Source of the DNA: Apostichopus japonicus
Lineage: Eukaryota > Echinodermata > Holothuroidea > Aspidochirotida > Stichopodidae
Length of the DNA stretch: 64,000 nt
Direction: 5' to 3'
Assembly (NCBI RefSeq): GCF_037975245.1
Contig: NC_092577.1
Location: forward strand, 802,001 to 866,000
In this document: piece by piece, positions 11,640 to 23,944 of the stretch
How the letters are laid out: each line of letters opens with the position of its first letter
How positions within the stretch are numbered: position 1 is the first letter of the stretch
Position numbers and translations under genes: made by a program
The notes under the pieces: generated by a model
Database searches by the model: none
Told to the model about the DNA's origin: nothing
The model's input: only the letters and a program-made list of their open reading frames with translations

Positions 11640-12600
11640 CTAACTCGCCTTCTGCAAATAAACCTATATACATGGTTCACTAAGTACCATATATACTGTA
11701 CAGTTCAATGAGGTGAATGTGAAGCTATAACACGTTCATTCTGTATATTAATATATGTATGCAGTTATTTATATTATCAGAGCACAATGGAACAAGTATA
11801 TGAACTGTTATTAACCGTTGCCACCATGTGGTGAAGTCTACTGTACACCAAAAGTTCTTCAAGAAGCACCCCTGACAATGTTACAATTTCCTCTCAATTA
11901 TCTTACAAAACTTCCATTTTCTGTTCCTTTTACCTCTCTCAATGCAACCATCACTCTCCAGTTACGACCTACTAACTCCTAGTTTAACAATCTCCACAAC
12001 CTTCTTCCATCTAGTCAATAATGCTTTATAACTAAGTCCTCTTAAATCATGCTTTCAGCCAAGGTAGCTTGGACACTCCCCCCCCCCCCCCACCTAGCAA
12101 GGGGATTAAAGTTACTTCTATTGAATTCTACTTTGGCTCAAATCTTTCCCTGTGTAGTGGAATGTATACCGGAACCCCATATTATATGGTAAACATATTC
12201 ACCACAGTTACAGAAAAGCTAATACCCTGCTCTCTGTACATGGGCAGGTCGATGAACTAAAGGGAGCTTTACAACAATATCCCTACAAATTAATAACTCG
12301 TCCATTTCTTGCGAACATTCCGGAGTAAAAATGATCCAAGTTAAAAATGGAAACTTTCAAATGAAACACAAGAAAAAAACAAAATCTATTCTCTGCCGCT
12401 TTGTGGTTCAGTATAACGGATTTTATCAAAGCAAACTGAATGAAGTGTGATGCCTGGCTAACAGTGATTGTATGTGGGCAAGGTGACTTCTGACAATGAA
12501 ATAAAAAAACGCTCCTACCAAAGGAATGGGGTATATCATGGGTCATTACTACCGGTAACTAGGAAATAGAGGTCCTTCTAATACATATGTAAAGTGTTCG
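11640..12600. other. no gene recognised
   Basis: Contains a poly-C run near 12079. Short open frames have no recognisable domain. Confidence 0.45.
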
Positions 12601-12610
12601 AATCGCAGTC

Positions 12611-12895
12611 ATGAATAAGGGGTTAATCAACGGTCTAGCGTGCGTTACTCACAGGATTAACGCACGATCGGGGGATAATGCAAGCGATGCACGAGGGCGG
12701 ACCCCGAGTGCATCCAGCGATAGCATTAACACCCGGAGTTACTACCATTTGTGTGGGGGAAAAATCATAAAGCAAAACATTTTTGGTTACATATAACCAA
12801 AGATTTATTAAAGTGATGCCCCGTAATTTTACCGTGCGTTACTCACAGGATTAACCACGGTCAGCTGACCTGAATGGACCAATAGGAGTTAGGAA
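12611..12895 (+). mobile_element. copy 1 of a ~280-bp repeat, single foldback arm
   Basis: Begins near AAGGGGTTAATCAACGGTC, contains GTGCGTTACTCACAGGATTA twice (near 12640 and 12834), and ends near GGAATCTTTACTAA. The same sequence occurs in reverse orientation at about 48090-48450, where the first part is closed into a full inverted repeat. Here the second arm is absent. Confidence 0.75.
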
Positions 12896-12899
12896 TCTT

Positions 12900-13371
12900 T
12901 ACTAATTTTTAATGAACAATATTTATTTGTTGTTGGTTGAATGGTATGCTTTTTTGGTTATCGTTTTTCTTTTTTTCTACCTTTTCAAGGATGGGGCATG
13001 CGGGATGGGGGGGGGGGGTACAAGATCTATGCCAATTTGATAACAGTATAATCCTTTTGTTCAGCAATTCTTTTGCTAACAACATCACTGGTTTGGATCA
13101 AATTAAGACACTCTCTTGATGTATTTGCTTAACTATGTGAAGCTTAATCAAAGTGACTTGAAGAATTCGATTTTATTCATACCGATCTATAATGCAACTA
13201 TAGTTTACGTCTCATACAGCTGCAAAGCACAAGTGTTGGTAAGTGACGGTGTGTTGGTAAGTGTCGGTGCGCCTTATAATAATTTCTAAATTACATCGCT
13301 GCTGGTGACTATATATACATCCAATGATATCGCATTTGGATTTACGGCTTATTTCGATTTTGTTATTACCG
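12900..13371. other. no gene recognised
   Basis: Only a poly-T run and a poly-G run near 13009 stand out. Confidence 0.4.
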
Positions 13372-13379
13372 TTTGGAAG

Positions 13380-13775
13380 CAGTGGCGTCGCCAAGGGATG
13401 GCCTGTGTGGTGGGGGGTCACATGCCCTCCCCAAAATATCGTTCCCCTCCCAAGTGCCCCCCCCCCCCTCCAGATGTGATTTGTAGTGTTACAAAAATAC
13501 TCAAACACAAAACTTGATCTGCCTCAATTAAAAACATAAATATCGGACAGACTAAGCCCGAAAAATCTTGAACATAAAGTTACTTCAAGTTGCAAAATAG
13601 CACCAGATTGTATCTAAGGACCCCTAATTAATCAAAAATTTCTCAAAGGGGAAGACCGCCTCCCCTTAGACCAATCCCACAGGACGGCATTCACAAATAA
13701 ACATTGTGCCCCCTAATTAAGTGCTGTGCCCCTCCCCCTGTGCCCCCTTGATTGAATTGTCTGGCGACGCCACTT
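13380..13775. mobile_element. hAT-like MITE (CAGTGGCGTCGCCA termini)
   Basis: Terminal inverted repeats CAGTGGCGTCGCCA (13380-13393) and TGGCGACGCCACT (from 13762) with one changed last base, flanked by an exact 8-bp duplication TTTGGAAG at 13372-13379 and 13776-13783. An 8-bp target duplication with CAG-type ends fits the hAT superfamily. It is 396 bp with no transposase frame, so non-autonomous. The interior near 13620-13690 shares a module with two other MITEs in the window. Confidence 0.85.
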
Positions 13776-13789
13776 TTTGGAAGGCCATT

Positions 13790-16389
13790 TTAGCTACGAA
13801 AAATTGTAACGAAAACATTTTCTTACGTCAAAAGTTTATGTTATGAACACCGCATTTAAAGCGTCTGCAATACATTTCTATTGGTTCGGTTTAGATTCGC
13901 GGAATAGGGTCAAATATAAAACCAACTGAAAACTCCGTAAACGAAGATGTCACCCGAATGGAGGCCTAGACAATTGCCATTGCCACGTTACACTCTAACA
14001 ACCGCGTAATGTCATATAAAGGTAAAACTTGGATGAAAAGATAAAAGTTTTATTAAGTGAATTCCCAGGTAAGAGTTATCCAAATCCTCTTTTCAAGGAA
14101 AAGTTTCAATTGACGGTAGACGAAACCATAATGTGAATGTATAAGTCACCTGGTATAGCTATCAAGAGATTACGAACAAATCCTGCTGATTACAACGTTT
14201 CCTACTAGCAGAAATATCTAACATGCAGCCGTTCTTCAATTTAAAAACCGTTAGCTGTGCTATTTACTCTTGAGAGGAATAACTCATGGCTCCCTCTATT
14301 CCATGGTAGACTACACGAGGGTAAATTATGTTGGGGTAGTACTATGAGTAGGGAGCAAAGTAGGTAAATGATGTATAAAAGGCAGACTGTGCGAATTAAA
14401 ATATATTTGGTTATAGTGTACGATGTTGAAAATCTTAAATCGAAAAATGTTCCGCTAAAAACAGTTGCACCGCAGTTTCACTCATACATCTGATCTTGGT
14501 CGACTTTGCGTTATATATGTCGCGGCAGCAACACATCAGTCACGACCTGTTTTGAATTCACAGCGGTATAATTTAACCTATCAACGGCGTGTTTGGAAGA
14601 AGCAACGGCTTATGCTTAGTAGTAACAGCCTGAAGTAATTATTAAAGGCGTTATTTTAATTTTTAACGACCTAATATCAATATATAAATAGGCGGCGCTA
14701 TTGCGTACCCATGAACGTAAATTCGGTCAGCGGCGTAAAAAAAAATCACATTAGTGTACTTTTCATAAGCGTTGTGTGGCGCTATTGCAGTTCACAACAA
14801 TTATTCAACGACGTAAATTCGTTCAACCTAAATTGTCTAGCGACAAAGTGTTTTAACAAGAACAACTGTATTTGCATACAAATACGTGTCATTGTAGTGC
14901 CCGGTGATGGTAAAAGTTAGTTACTTGTTGATTTTCAATGGAGGGGACTTTGTTATTGCAAACCTTTTGAAGTTATTTTTGTCACGTATAAACCAGGTTC
15001 GGCGGTTGGTCCTTTTACGTAGACCAAAGCTATAGGCTATATTTATAAACAGTACTATATATAGCTAGCATGCGCAAGCAATATAAACGAAGAAATTATT
15101 ACTAAAACCATCACTGTTTAACGGTTGTCAATCACGACTTACGCATGTTCCGGACGTGACAGAGAATACCCATAGTACTGGACGTATCACTATGGAACGC
15201 CACATAAAATAATGTCGGTTTTAGCGAGTGTTTTAGTTATTCTGCTTTTGTAAATGCTGCCGAATAACGAGTACGTTAACGAAGTCGTTATGCTGCAGTA
15301 AAGACTGCCGCATAATGGTCATTTAGGTGACTGTAACTATTGCCGCATAGTGACTACGAAGTTTCGTAAAAAGTTATTGAATAATGTCCATTTTGGCGTT
15401 CCATAGCTTTAAGGTATTTTAGAAAATCTTGGGTGCAACAAGAAGATTCCGCAGCGACAGATGGCAGATGGGTTTGGGAGCACTATGATAAACGTTGAGC
15501 TCTTCTAGCTCATAATCTAAACGGTAATGGTGGCAAAAGTTGAATGTGCTGCATAGCGCAAGCCATTAGCTATCATTATGTTGGGTAGTATATATGGCAG
15601 ATGAAAACTTCTATCTATGCTCTATTGGCCTTGGAATGTGACGAATTTAGTGTGTAAGAGCAATTAATTGTGGTGCGACACCTATACACTGATTGGTCAA
15701 ATTGAGCAACATGTTACCGTTACTGTATCCTCGCCTAGTTAGCGAAATTTTACAAACTTCGGTGGTTTACACCGAAGGCCTAATGCACGATTAATCTAAC
15801 GAATACAATGTAGGTCTTTGTCATTGTCCAAATGTGACACTCTCCAGTCCATTCAAAACTGCTTGTTCGATTTCCTAGCCCTGGTTTATCATCATACAAA
15901 ACACAATAAATACGTCTGGAGCCGCTAGCTGTGGAAACTTACCACTGTGTACCACTGTGTACTATTTAATGACATGCCATTGCGGGCTAGATGTTCGTGC
16001 CCGGGATCACCAAATAACACCGAGTTCTTGCGGATAATACGATTAACATTTGTTGCTTTCAACTTTTTTGCAGGATGTTTTTAACTCAATTGTTACCTGT
16101 CTTGTTTAATTCGAGACAAACGAACCAAAGTATTGTTTTGGAGAAGTATGCTACTCAAGGAGATCTATTTTTATATTTACGTGTGCAGAATTAACTGTTC
16201 GCCGCCACAATTCTTTGAAAAATGAGTCTGGATTTTTTTCCTGCGTAGCCATATGAATTTGAGATTGCTATGAAGATTGTAAGTCCAGCTGGCATTCACC
16301 CGCCAGCCATGTAGATGATTGAGCGGGCTAGTAATCCCAATATAGTAGCGCACATGCGCACTACAGTATTTCAACATCGTATGACGCCG
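13790..16389. other. no gene recognised
   Basis: About 2.6 kb of AT-rich sequence. Short open frames show no domain, splice-consistent exon or homology I recognise. Confidence 0.45.
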
Positions 16390-16396
16390 GTTAAAC

Positions 16397-16420
16397 CATG
16401 GAGCTGTTTATAGCTCCATG
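16397..16420. mobile_element. 24-bp palindromic micro-insertion with 7-bp direct repeats
   Basis: Begins CATGGAGCT and ends AGCTCCATG, with 6 bases between the arms. It is flanked on both sides by GTTAAAC (16390-16396 and 16421-16427). A similar element with the same CATGGAG ends lies at 42358-42388. The mobile-element reading is inference from these two cases. Confidence 0.55.
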
Positions 16421-16427
16421 GTTAAAC

Positions 16428-17650
16428 AAATGAACCTTGACAAAGTAGTGCGTCACGAAACATTCAACCAATTGGAATTAATGATGACCTTCAGACAAAG
16501 ACTGACGTTATCCGGGAAAAAGAGAGATAGAGGGAATACTTGGGAAAATCCCCTTTTTGAATTTTATTTTTATTTTAATCACCACCATAACAAAGTTATA
16601 GCCTTACCGGAAGGAACCTGGTAAATGGAGGAGCCTTGACTAATACCTTGCATATGCCTATAAACCAATTGTATTCCATTTGGCATTAGCAATCAAAACA
16701 CCATAATCAACGTACTGTGTGAAAAGCTGCACTGATACCAGTTATATTGGCATGATTTCAATATTAGTTTGCTTTCAGATAATGTTAAAATTATCCCTCA
16801 AAGTAAAGGTAACTATGAATGCATTACTTCATCTTTTTTTTCTTTTACTTTTTTTGAACGACAAAGGATGTCTCATAATTTAACTCTATTTTTGTAAAGA
16901 TCGCTATCCGTGATCATCATTATCACCACATATGTGAGACTGTTAAAGCAGTATTTTGCGTTCTTTTCTATGGTTTTTCTCAACCTCACTGATTCCACGA
17001 TGCCATAACGACATACATAACTAGCTTATCTATTCAAATCTGAATTTCAAATGGTGGCATAAAAGTCGAAAAATTACAACTTTCAACTTTGTTTTTTCTC
17101 GAAGATATTTTTTGTTGGGATCCAAGTAAACCCTGCCCATAATATGAATATTTAAAAGCTACGAACGTCATTGGTCAATACGTATAATACAACACCATGC
17201 TTGATTTGTGTAGATTGTCTATGGCAGTTGTACCAGGGGGCTGTTAGAGTACCAGCTCGCTGGTTGTACCAAGTTACCAACTCGACGTTTTGAATCTATT
17301 TTTAGCAACGGCTCATAACGAAATATGCATATCTGATTGGTTGAATTCAAACTAGTGGGCTGGGCCGGGGAACTGTATGCGATTAATATGAAATGTGTAA
17401 TTGTCGGAGGACACTTTCTCATTACCTGCAAATGTCCTTAATTACTCGCCAATTAACGCTTTTGGCAGGGAAAAACTTGGCTAATATCTTAGTTTGCTGT
17501 TTTGTGATTGATATATGTAAAAAAAAAATCAATGGACTTGTCAAAAAAGTGGAAAACGGCGACAAAACGCAAAATTCTGCTTTTAAGAAAGACAAAGGGA
17601 GGGGAAAAAACCATCCCTTATTTGAAGATTACACAGTGGAAAGAGATTGG
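16428..17650. other. no gene recognised
   Basis: AT-rich sequence. Open frames around 17219-17671 have no recognisable domain. Confidence 0.4.
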
Positions 17651-17654
17651 TCCG

Positions 17655-18625
17655 AAATCCTGAATGTATAACACAGTGATAACACAGTGGTGCGAGAGGG
17701 GTCCGAAATAATCTTTAATGTATTTGGAGGTAACACAGTGGTGCGAGAGGGGTCCAAAATAATCTTTACTGTATTTGGGGGTAACACAGTGGTGCGAGAG
17801 GGGTCCGAAATAATCTTTACTGTATATGAAGGTGACACAGTGGTGCGAGAGGGGTCCGAAATCTTTATTGTTTGTGAAGATAACACAGTGGTGCGAGAGG
17901 GTCCGAAATAATCTTTACTGTATTTGAAGGTGACACAGTGGTGCGAGAGGGGTCCGAAATCTTTATTGTTTGTGAAGATAACACAGTGGTGCGAGAGGGT
18001 CCGAAATCATCTTTACTGTATTTGAAGGTGACACAGTGGTGCGAGAGGGGTCCGAAATCTTTATTGCTTGTGAAGATAACACAGTGGTGCGAGAGGGTCC
18101 GAAATCATCTTTACTGTATTTGGGGGTAACACAGTGGTGCGAGAGGGGTCCGAAATAATCTTTAATGTATTTGGGGGTAACACAGTGGTGCAAGAGGGTC
18201 CGAAATAATCTTTACTGTATTTGGGGGTAACACAGTGGTGCGAGAGGGGTCCGAAATAATCTTTAATGTATTTGGGGGTAACACAGTGGTGCGAGAGGGG
18301 TCCGACTCTTTACTGTATTTGGGGGTAACACAGTGGTGCGAGAGGGGTCCGAATAATCTTTACTGTATTTGGAGGTGACACAGTGGTACGAGAGGGGTCC
18401 GAAATAATCTTTACTGTATATGAAGGTGACACAGTGGTGCGAGAGGGGTCCGAAATAATCTTTACTGTTTGTGAAGGTAACACAGTGGTACGAGAGGGGT
18501 CCGAAATAATCTTTAATGTATTTGAAGGAAACACAGTGGTGCGAGAGGGATCCGAATTTTTTACTGTATTTGAAGATTACACAGAAGTAAGAGAGGGGGT
18601 CCGAAATTATACTACCATAGACACA
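17655..18625. repeat. 51-bp minisatellite (ACACAGTGGTGCGAGAGG)
   Basis: About 18 units, each containing ACACAGTGGTGCGAGAGGGG followed by TCCGAAATAATCTTTACTGT. The basic unit is 51 bp, a multiple of three, so a 17-residue repeat with core VVREGSEIIF can be read on the plus strand and SDPSRTTV on the minus strand. Variant units of other length break both frames, so I treat it as non-coding. Confidence 0.92.
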
Positions 18626-18649
18626 GTAAGAAGGAAACATCAATAAAGA

Positions 18650-19589
18650 GGATTAGACGCGCGCAGAAGCGTACTTAATATTTTCAGTCGAAAACAATAT
18701 TCAGAAGAGTGTGCCCGGACCGCCATGCCCTGTCCCAGGGTCCGCCCGGGTCGCCAGGCCCTCTCCCAGGGTTTGTCCCTGTAATTATCTGTCACATTCC
18801 CAGACATTTCCAATGGCAAACAGCCAGGTATTGCGAATTGTCGAAGAAGGCATAGATGTATTTTAACCAGGAAATATGAGGATGGGTGACCATTATTTAA
18901 CGTTATTGCATATTGAGGTAGGCTCTATGGGGGAGAGACCCGCACTGATACCTTCCAAAAACTGAACAAACCTTGGATAGTCCATTTTAACTAAATATAT
19001 TCCGGTTATAATATATTTTACAGCAATCAATATTACACATATTTTGTAGTTTCTTTCTTCTTATTCACGCACTTTAATCCTATGATTATATTACATTCTT
19101 TAAATTACATTAACATATTAACGTAAACCAGTTCACTTCATATCAAACATAATTATCAATTTTACATTATTACTTTATCCATAATCCATTGAACATAGGG
19201 AGCTGTCGGGACTCCTTCCTATCTATTTGACCAGACAGGATAGGAAAGTCTATAAATATCTACAGCACCAGGAAGCCGGAGACATCATAGTATCATACAT
19301 GCAGATTACGTATTTAATCTTAGTATTTTGATTGAACGTTTATATAACTCCTATTTATCATTTTCTAGATGTTGTACATTGGATGAGTCCCAATTTGTAC
19401 CAAATGGCTAGTTTGAGCAAAGCAAGTATTGCATTTCAGATGTACATTGATAACAAAAAATGTCTTTATTATTTCACTCTATTCAATCCCCTTAGCCAGG
19501 CATTATGAGGTGAAAGGCACCAACAATTTTGAGCTGGGCACCAACAATTTAGGGGAGGGCACAGTACTATCTAATGTGCCTGTATAAAT
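18650..19589. other. no gene recognised
   Basis: Unique-looking AT-rich sequence. Nothing coding was recognised. Confidence 0.45.
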
Positions 19590-19726
<137 letters not shown>

Positions 19727-19756
19727 AAGTAAGTGATTGGAAGTAAAACAGCCTAA

Positions 19757-19929
19757 GTTTGGTTTTTGTAGATCTTTCGAGCAAAAAACTCCTTCTTCTT
19801 CAGTGCATGCTCAGCGAAAGTGACAAGGAGTAGCAGGAAGTTTCAATTCCCGTTAATACGTGTTACTTTCGCTGATCATGCACTGAAATAGAGCTAGTTT
19901 TTTGCTCGAAAGATTTGCACAAACCAAAC
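19757..19929. repeat. 68-bp imperfect inverted repeat
   Basis: The left arm 19757-19824 and right arm 19862-19929 are inverted copies with scattered mismatches. Both contain ATCTTTCGAGCAAAAAACT (or its complement) and the core TCAGTGCATG. The spacer is 37 bp. It sits beside the (TA)n tract, and its far end again runs into TATATATAC, so it may be a MITE inserted in TA-rich DNA. Confidence 0.75.
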
Positions 19930-19939
19930 ATTATATATA

Positions 19940-21400
19940 CAAATATGATACAGATAGATGTGGCAACTATATAAGAAAAAACATGACATGATATAAAATT
20001 TGACAACATTAAAGACAAAGAATGTAAAATTATTAAGAAGCGGTTAGCAGTTAAAGACACGATTCTCTGTGTAACTGAGGTCGCATGAAATTCTTGGGGA
20101 TGGGGATGTACCCCCTGTTCAACCTCGCACCAAACTTCAAAAGTGACTTGAACGGCTGCAATCCGAGGAGGGGGAGGGTAGGAGCCTATCAGACCCTTTA
20201 CATGGGGAGTTGACGATATATATACTCTGGTTCTTCCTGTTCCTGTTCGACGAATCACAGCCTTTTGAAGTATTTATGTGCTATAGCACATACAGATATA
20301 CATTTTCAATGACTTTTTTTTCAGTTTGACGATATTTAAGTTTCTCTAACAGATCCATAGCTAGCACTTTTAGCCTCCGTCGAAATCGTTACAATTGCGG
20401 CTTAAACTATTCTTGCCAACTAATCGTTCTGCTGAGAATCCCTTCCGCTATAGTTATTTTACTGTTCCGTTTCATTCTGTTGATTGTTTTAACCCTGCAG
20501 CAGTGTTCCTTGTATTTTGATCATCTGTCTCGAATCTCTCCATTTTGTTATCGTCTTTCTCCAATTCGTTTAAGGAAATTCTTTCATCTCCTATAAAAGG
20601 AAACAGAAATAAAAACAAGAATAAAAAATAAACTTATTTTATGAATATGAAAGAAAAATTTTCTTCTTTGGCCGTAATCAGAGACTAAATTGCGATGTTT
20701 GAAATACGGTATGCTGCAATCTGTGCGTAATGATGTAGTACGTTGTGGGTAACGCGTCTAGCCTTCTAAACCTCAGAACCGTGTAGCCGAACGGTATACT
20801 CTGCGGAATGATACAATACGGTGACGTACTAAATATACCTTAAGCATGTTACCTGAATCACCTGCTAGGTTTAACGGGAAGGCTTAGTTGTAGAGTAAAC
20901 CTTAAGATAATTTCATAATTCCATTTAATATCTCATCATGGCACACTACATCGCAACACTGCAATCATAACAATTTGAGCTTGGAATGTAGTTATAATTA
21001 TAACGCTCTGCATCCACATATGAATGTTGGGGGGGGGGTGGGGGAGGAGGGGGATATCAAAATTTTGCTGATTTTGGGATTGGCATAAAGAATGATGCCA
21101 TCACGGCAACTCATCAAAAACTGTTTTTGTTTTTCTTTATAATTGAACTCCCTAATTGTAATCACAGAGGAAATTATTATTCCTGCAATAAATATTGCAG
21201 AGAGCATTGACAATTGGGCAAACATTAACATGTTTCACATTCAATAATGATCAAGAAAAGGATCATAATCATAAGAACACTTTTTTTACAAACGTGTGTA
21301 CCTTGATGATATCATTAAGAGTAATTCACTTGTGGCTATTATTGATTTAAAGTTCAAAGGTCATCTATTTGTGACTTCGACTGATATTCGTTTAATGTAT
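19940..21400. other. no exon confirmed
   Basis: This should include part of the next intron of EF-hand gene 2. A minus-strand acceptor-like TTTATTGCAG near 21184 opens a frame in the right phase, but the protein (IIISSVITIREF) has no EF-hand features. I do not call it. Confidence 0.35.
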
Positions 21401-21408
21401 GGTCTTAC

Positions 21409-21569
21409 CATTTATGTCGAATTCATCCAACAGTTCTGTAAATTGCCGGATGCCTTTGTTGCAGGAAGCAGCCAACCATTCACGTCCATCTATCAGACCG
21501 TCATTATTCTCATCTAGTTTAGTAAAGATTCTGTTCAATTTACTTGTGTCAACGTCTCCTCCTACAGAC
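21409..21569 (-). CDS. secreted EF-hand protein 2, exon 2 (partial gene)
   Basis: Internal exon of 161 nt, with acceptor TTTGTTTTCAG above 21569 and donor GTAAGA below 21409; phases 2 then 1, as in gene 1. It encodes an EF-hand with loop DENNDGLIDGRE (Asp1, Asn3, Asp5, Gly6, Ile8, Glu12), then WLAASCNKGIRQFTELLDEF and the start of a second loop DING cut by the intron. The match to the exon at 1544-1698 extends through EW-L, the NN/NK-I-R turn and LLDE-DI-G. Remaining exons should lie at lower coordinates but were not recognised in the 17 kb of repeats below. Confidence 0.82.
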
Positions 21570-22890
21570 CTGAAAACAAAATCAAAAGTTGAGCAGTTTG
21601 GACAATGTTGAAGGTATGCAAAACGTGGTCCATGTTTCACATGTGAATATTCTCACGTGAACACATCACGACCTGACGACGAACTCGCCAGCAAATCGCA
21701 CTCAGGAACGACAAGTTGCCCGTTCCGGGAATTGTTATTTTACGATTTTGTCTCATTTTAGTGAGATCTTCTTCCGAGGCCGTAAAATATCGATACACGG
21801 TGAAAAGGCTATGCAGTATTGGAAGGATTAAAGATCCAGATATTTATTAGGAAAATACTATACGGCGTTGCTGCGGGCAATGTTATTATAACCTTAAATA
21901 AGTATACAAAACTACATGAAAAACAACAATATTATAATGGGAAGTTGATTCTTATAAACATTAGCATTGTCCACCAGTTCTTTGGTAGAGAAATTACAAT
22001 CAGTGAATCACAAAGTACGTAGTCATGTGAATAAACCACTGTGTGAATTGATAATAATAATAATAATATAAAAATATATATATATAGTAAAACGCCTGCC
22101 AATGGTTTACAAGAAAACGTATGTACTATATAGTAAAGGGTTTATACAAACACCTTGTCGATGTTATGGTTATCTAAAGACTTTATAGGTACAGTTAAAT
22201 AGACCCAATGCTTTGTTTAGCTGATCTAGAAGCTTTCAGCTGAGCTATAGCGATCGCGCGTCTCTGCCGAAATTCTCCTTGCCATCGTGTTTAAATGACT
22301 GCCATTTTGTATTTATAGAGGTAGATTACACTAAAAATTAAACTTTATTTCCAGCAAATTGCAACATCAACACGTGCTCTGTGGTGGTGGTGTTGGTAGT
22401 TGCATGAGTTTGTGGTAAAGGAGTATGCTGTGTCGTTATATTTCTCTCTTAAACATTGAAATGTTCACGGTTCACCGAATACTTTCTTCGCAAATCGATC
22501 AAACTACTTTTAATATCCCACGCACCTCTCAACTCCCTGATTCCCATCCTCAAAACCCCCTTGCCCATTGCAGGGTAAATTGAATGTAAACCGAGTGCCT
22601 CACAACACCTTCCCATCCTGAAAACCCCTTCCCATTATCACAACCCCATCATTGTCCTGACAACTCTTTTGAACGCAAGCTGCACGTGGCTGGTAATACA
22701 TTCAACAAGTTCATTAATAGTTAGAGCTCTCAGCCCGATTCTTATACAGAGTAAGCTGCTGAGCCTTTAGACACAAATCCTAGGCAAGCCTGTGATGTCT
22801 CAATAATTAATGGCAACCACAACATATTAAAATCGTAAAGAACTAACGTATATATTCAATATACTAATGGTACAAACATAGCTATCTTAC
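21570..22890 (-). other. intron 1 of EF-hand gene 2
   Basis: Intron of 1321 nt, phase 2, GT-AG ends. No coding content was recognised. Confidence 0.7.
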
Positions 22891-23057
22891 CTTCCTTTCC
22901 GTCTTCTGGTTATCTGGTTTCTGATGCAATTCGCATTAAATTTGGCGGAACCCTTCTTGCAATCTAGACGCCCCTTTCGTCTGCGCCTCGCATTTACTGT
23001 GATTGAAATGGCCAACACCAGCACAAAAAGCATCAAAATCTTTGTAAGTTTAGCCAT
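22891..23057 (-). CDS. secreted EF-hand protein 2, exon 1 with signal peptide
   Basis: First coding exon: ATG at 23055-23057 (minus), 167 nt, ending at donor GTAAGA in phase 2. The protein starts MAKLTKILMLFVLVLAISIT then VNA, a clear signal peptide with an Ala-x-Ala-like end. The mature part opens with RRRRKGRLDCKKGS and contains two cysteines that could form a disulfide. It ends RRRKGR, with the last Arg completed across the intron and followed by SV. A TATA box lies about 119 bp upstream. Paralogue of the gene at 3656-3813, with low identity in this exon but the same design. Function is inferred as extracellular calcium binding. Confidence 0.8.
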
Positions 23058-23171
23058 CTTTAAGTATTAATTTCAAGAGATGATATGTCGCTCGAGGATT
23101 GGTAGTTGTTGGTAGTTGAATACAGCAGCAGTTCTGAAGGTCTAATGACTAAGCTCTCTATGTAGACAACC

Positions 23172-23181
23172 CTTATATAGA
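23172..23181 (-). promoter_or_regulatory. TATA box of EF-hand gene 2
   Basis: TCTATATAAG on the minus strand, about 119 bp upstream of the ATG, implying a short 5' untranslated leader of about 90 nt. Confidence 0.65.
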
Positions 23182-23199
23182 CTGTGACACTGTACCTAA

Positions 23200-23940
23200 C
23201 CGTCAGCTACTGGTCTTCGTTAAGTCATCAAACTGACGGGTGCTTCCCCGTAGACCTACTGAACCAGTTAGTGCCAATCGTTGTGGCGGATGCCTGAAAT
23301 TATTAAATTGTTGTTATAAGGAAATAATTCACTATAATTCGAAAAGAATTTCTGGATTTACTTAAGTTATTAACCTCAATGTTAACTTCTAGTCACATGA
23401 AAAGGTAAATGATGTTAATTTCACTTTGTACTTACACACTATATCGTCTTTATTAATATTCCCTCTCAAGCCTTGTAAACTATCATTTGTTCGGATAATA
23501 GACCGACCATCTTTTGCACCCAGTTCCGAATTAACACCCTCTGTAGCCCTAAGGCGCCATGCGCATTGCCACGTCATCCCCTTCATAACTTTTACAGACC
23601 CTACCCAACCAAAAGTAATAAGTTTGTATACTTGCCTGGAAGTGTTCATCCCCTGAATCGGGGGGGGGGGGTCCTTGACTTTGGTACCCGTCGGCACTTA
23701 CCCCATCTGCTTATTCGTTCATCTGGCATTGTATAACATCCTTAACTGTCATTCGTATGCCTGGTATCACATAAGATACAGAACGTCTCACATTGGAAAA
23801 GTCTTTTCAGGGTCACGTGGTAGTAAAATAATTGCATATGTATGAGCATGGTTGACCATGCTAAGCATATTGTTGGGAGGGGTGGGTGTAACCAGTACTT
23901 AATATGCAATTATGTCTTCCGACCTTAACAACAAGCAAAA
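23200..23940. other. upstream spacer, no gene recognised
   Basis: Includes a poly-G run at about 23660. Open frames on both strands have no recognisable domain. Distal promoter DNA of EF-hand gene 2 would be here. Confidence 0.4.
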
Positions 23941-23944
23941 TTGT

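Noticed and set aside
20998..21231. Third exon of EF-hand gene 2
   Set aside because: A phase-compatible acceptor exists near 21184, but the protein does not complete the EF-hand loop and no donor is convincing.
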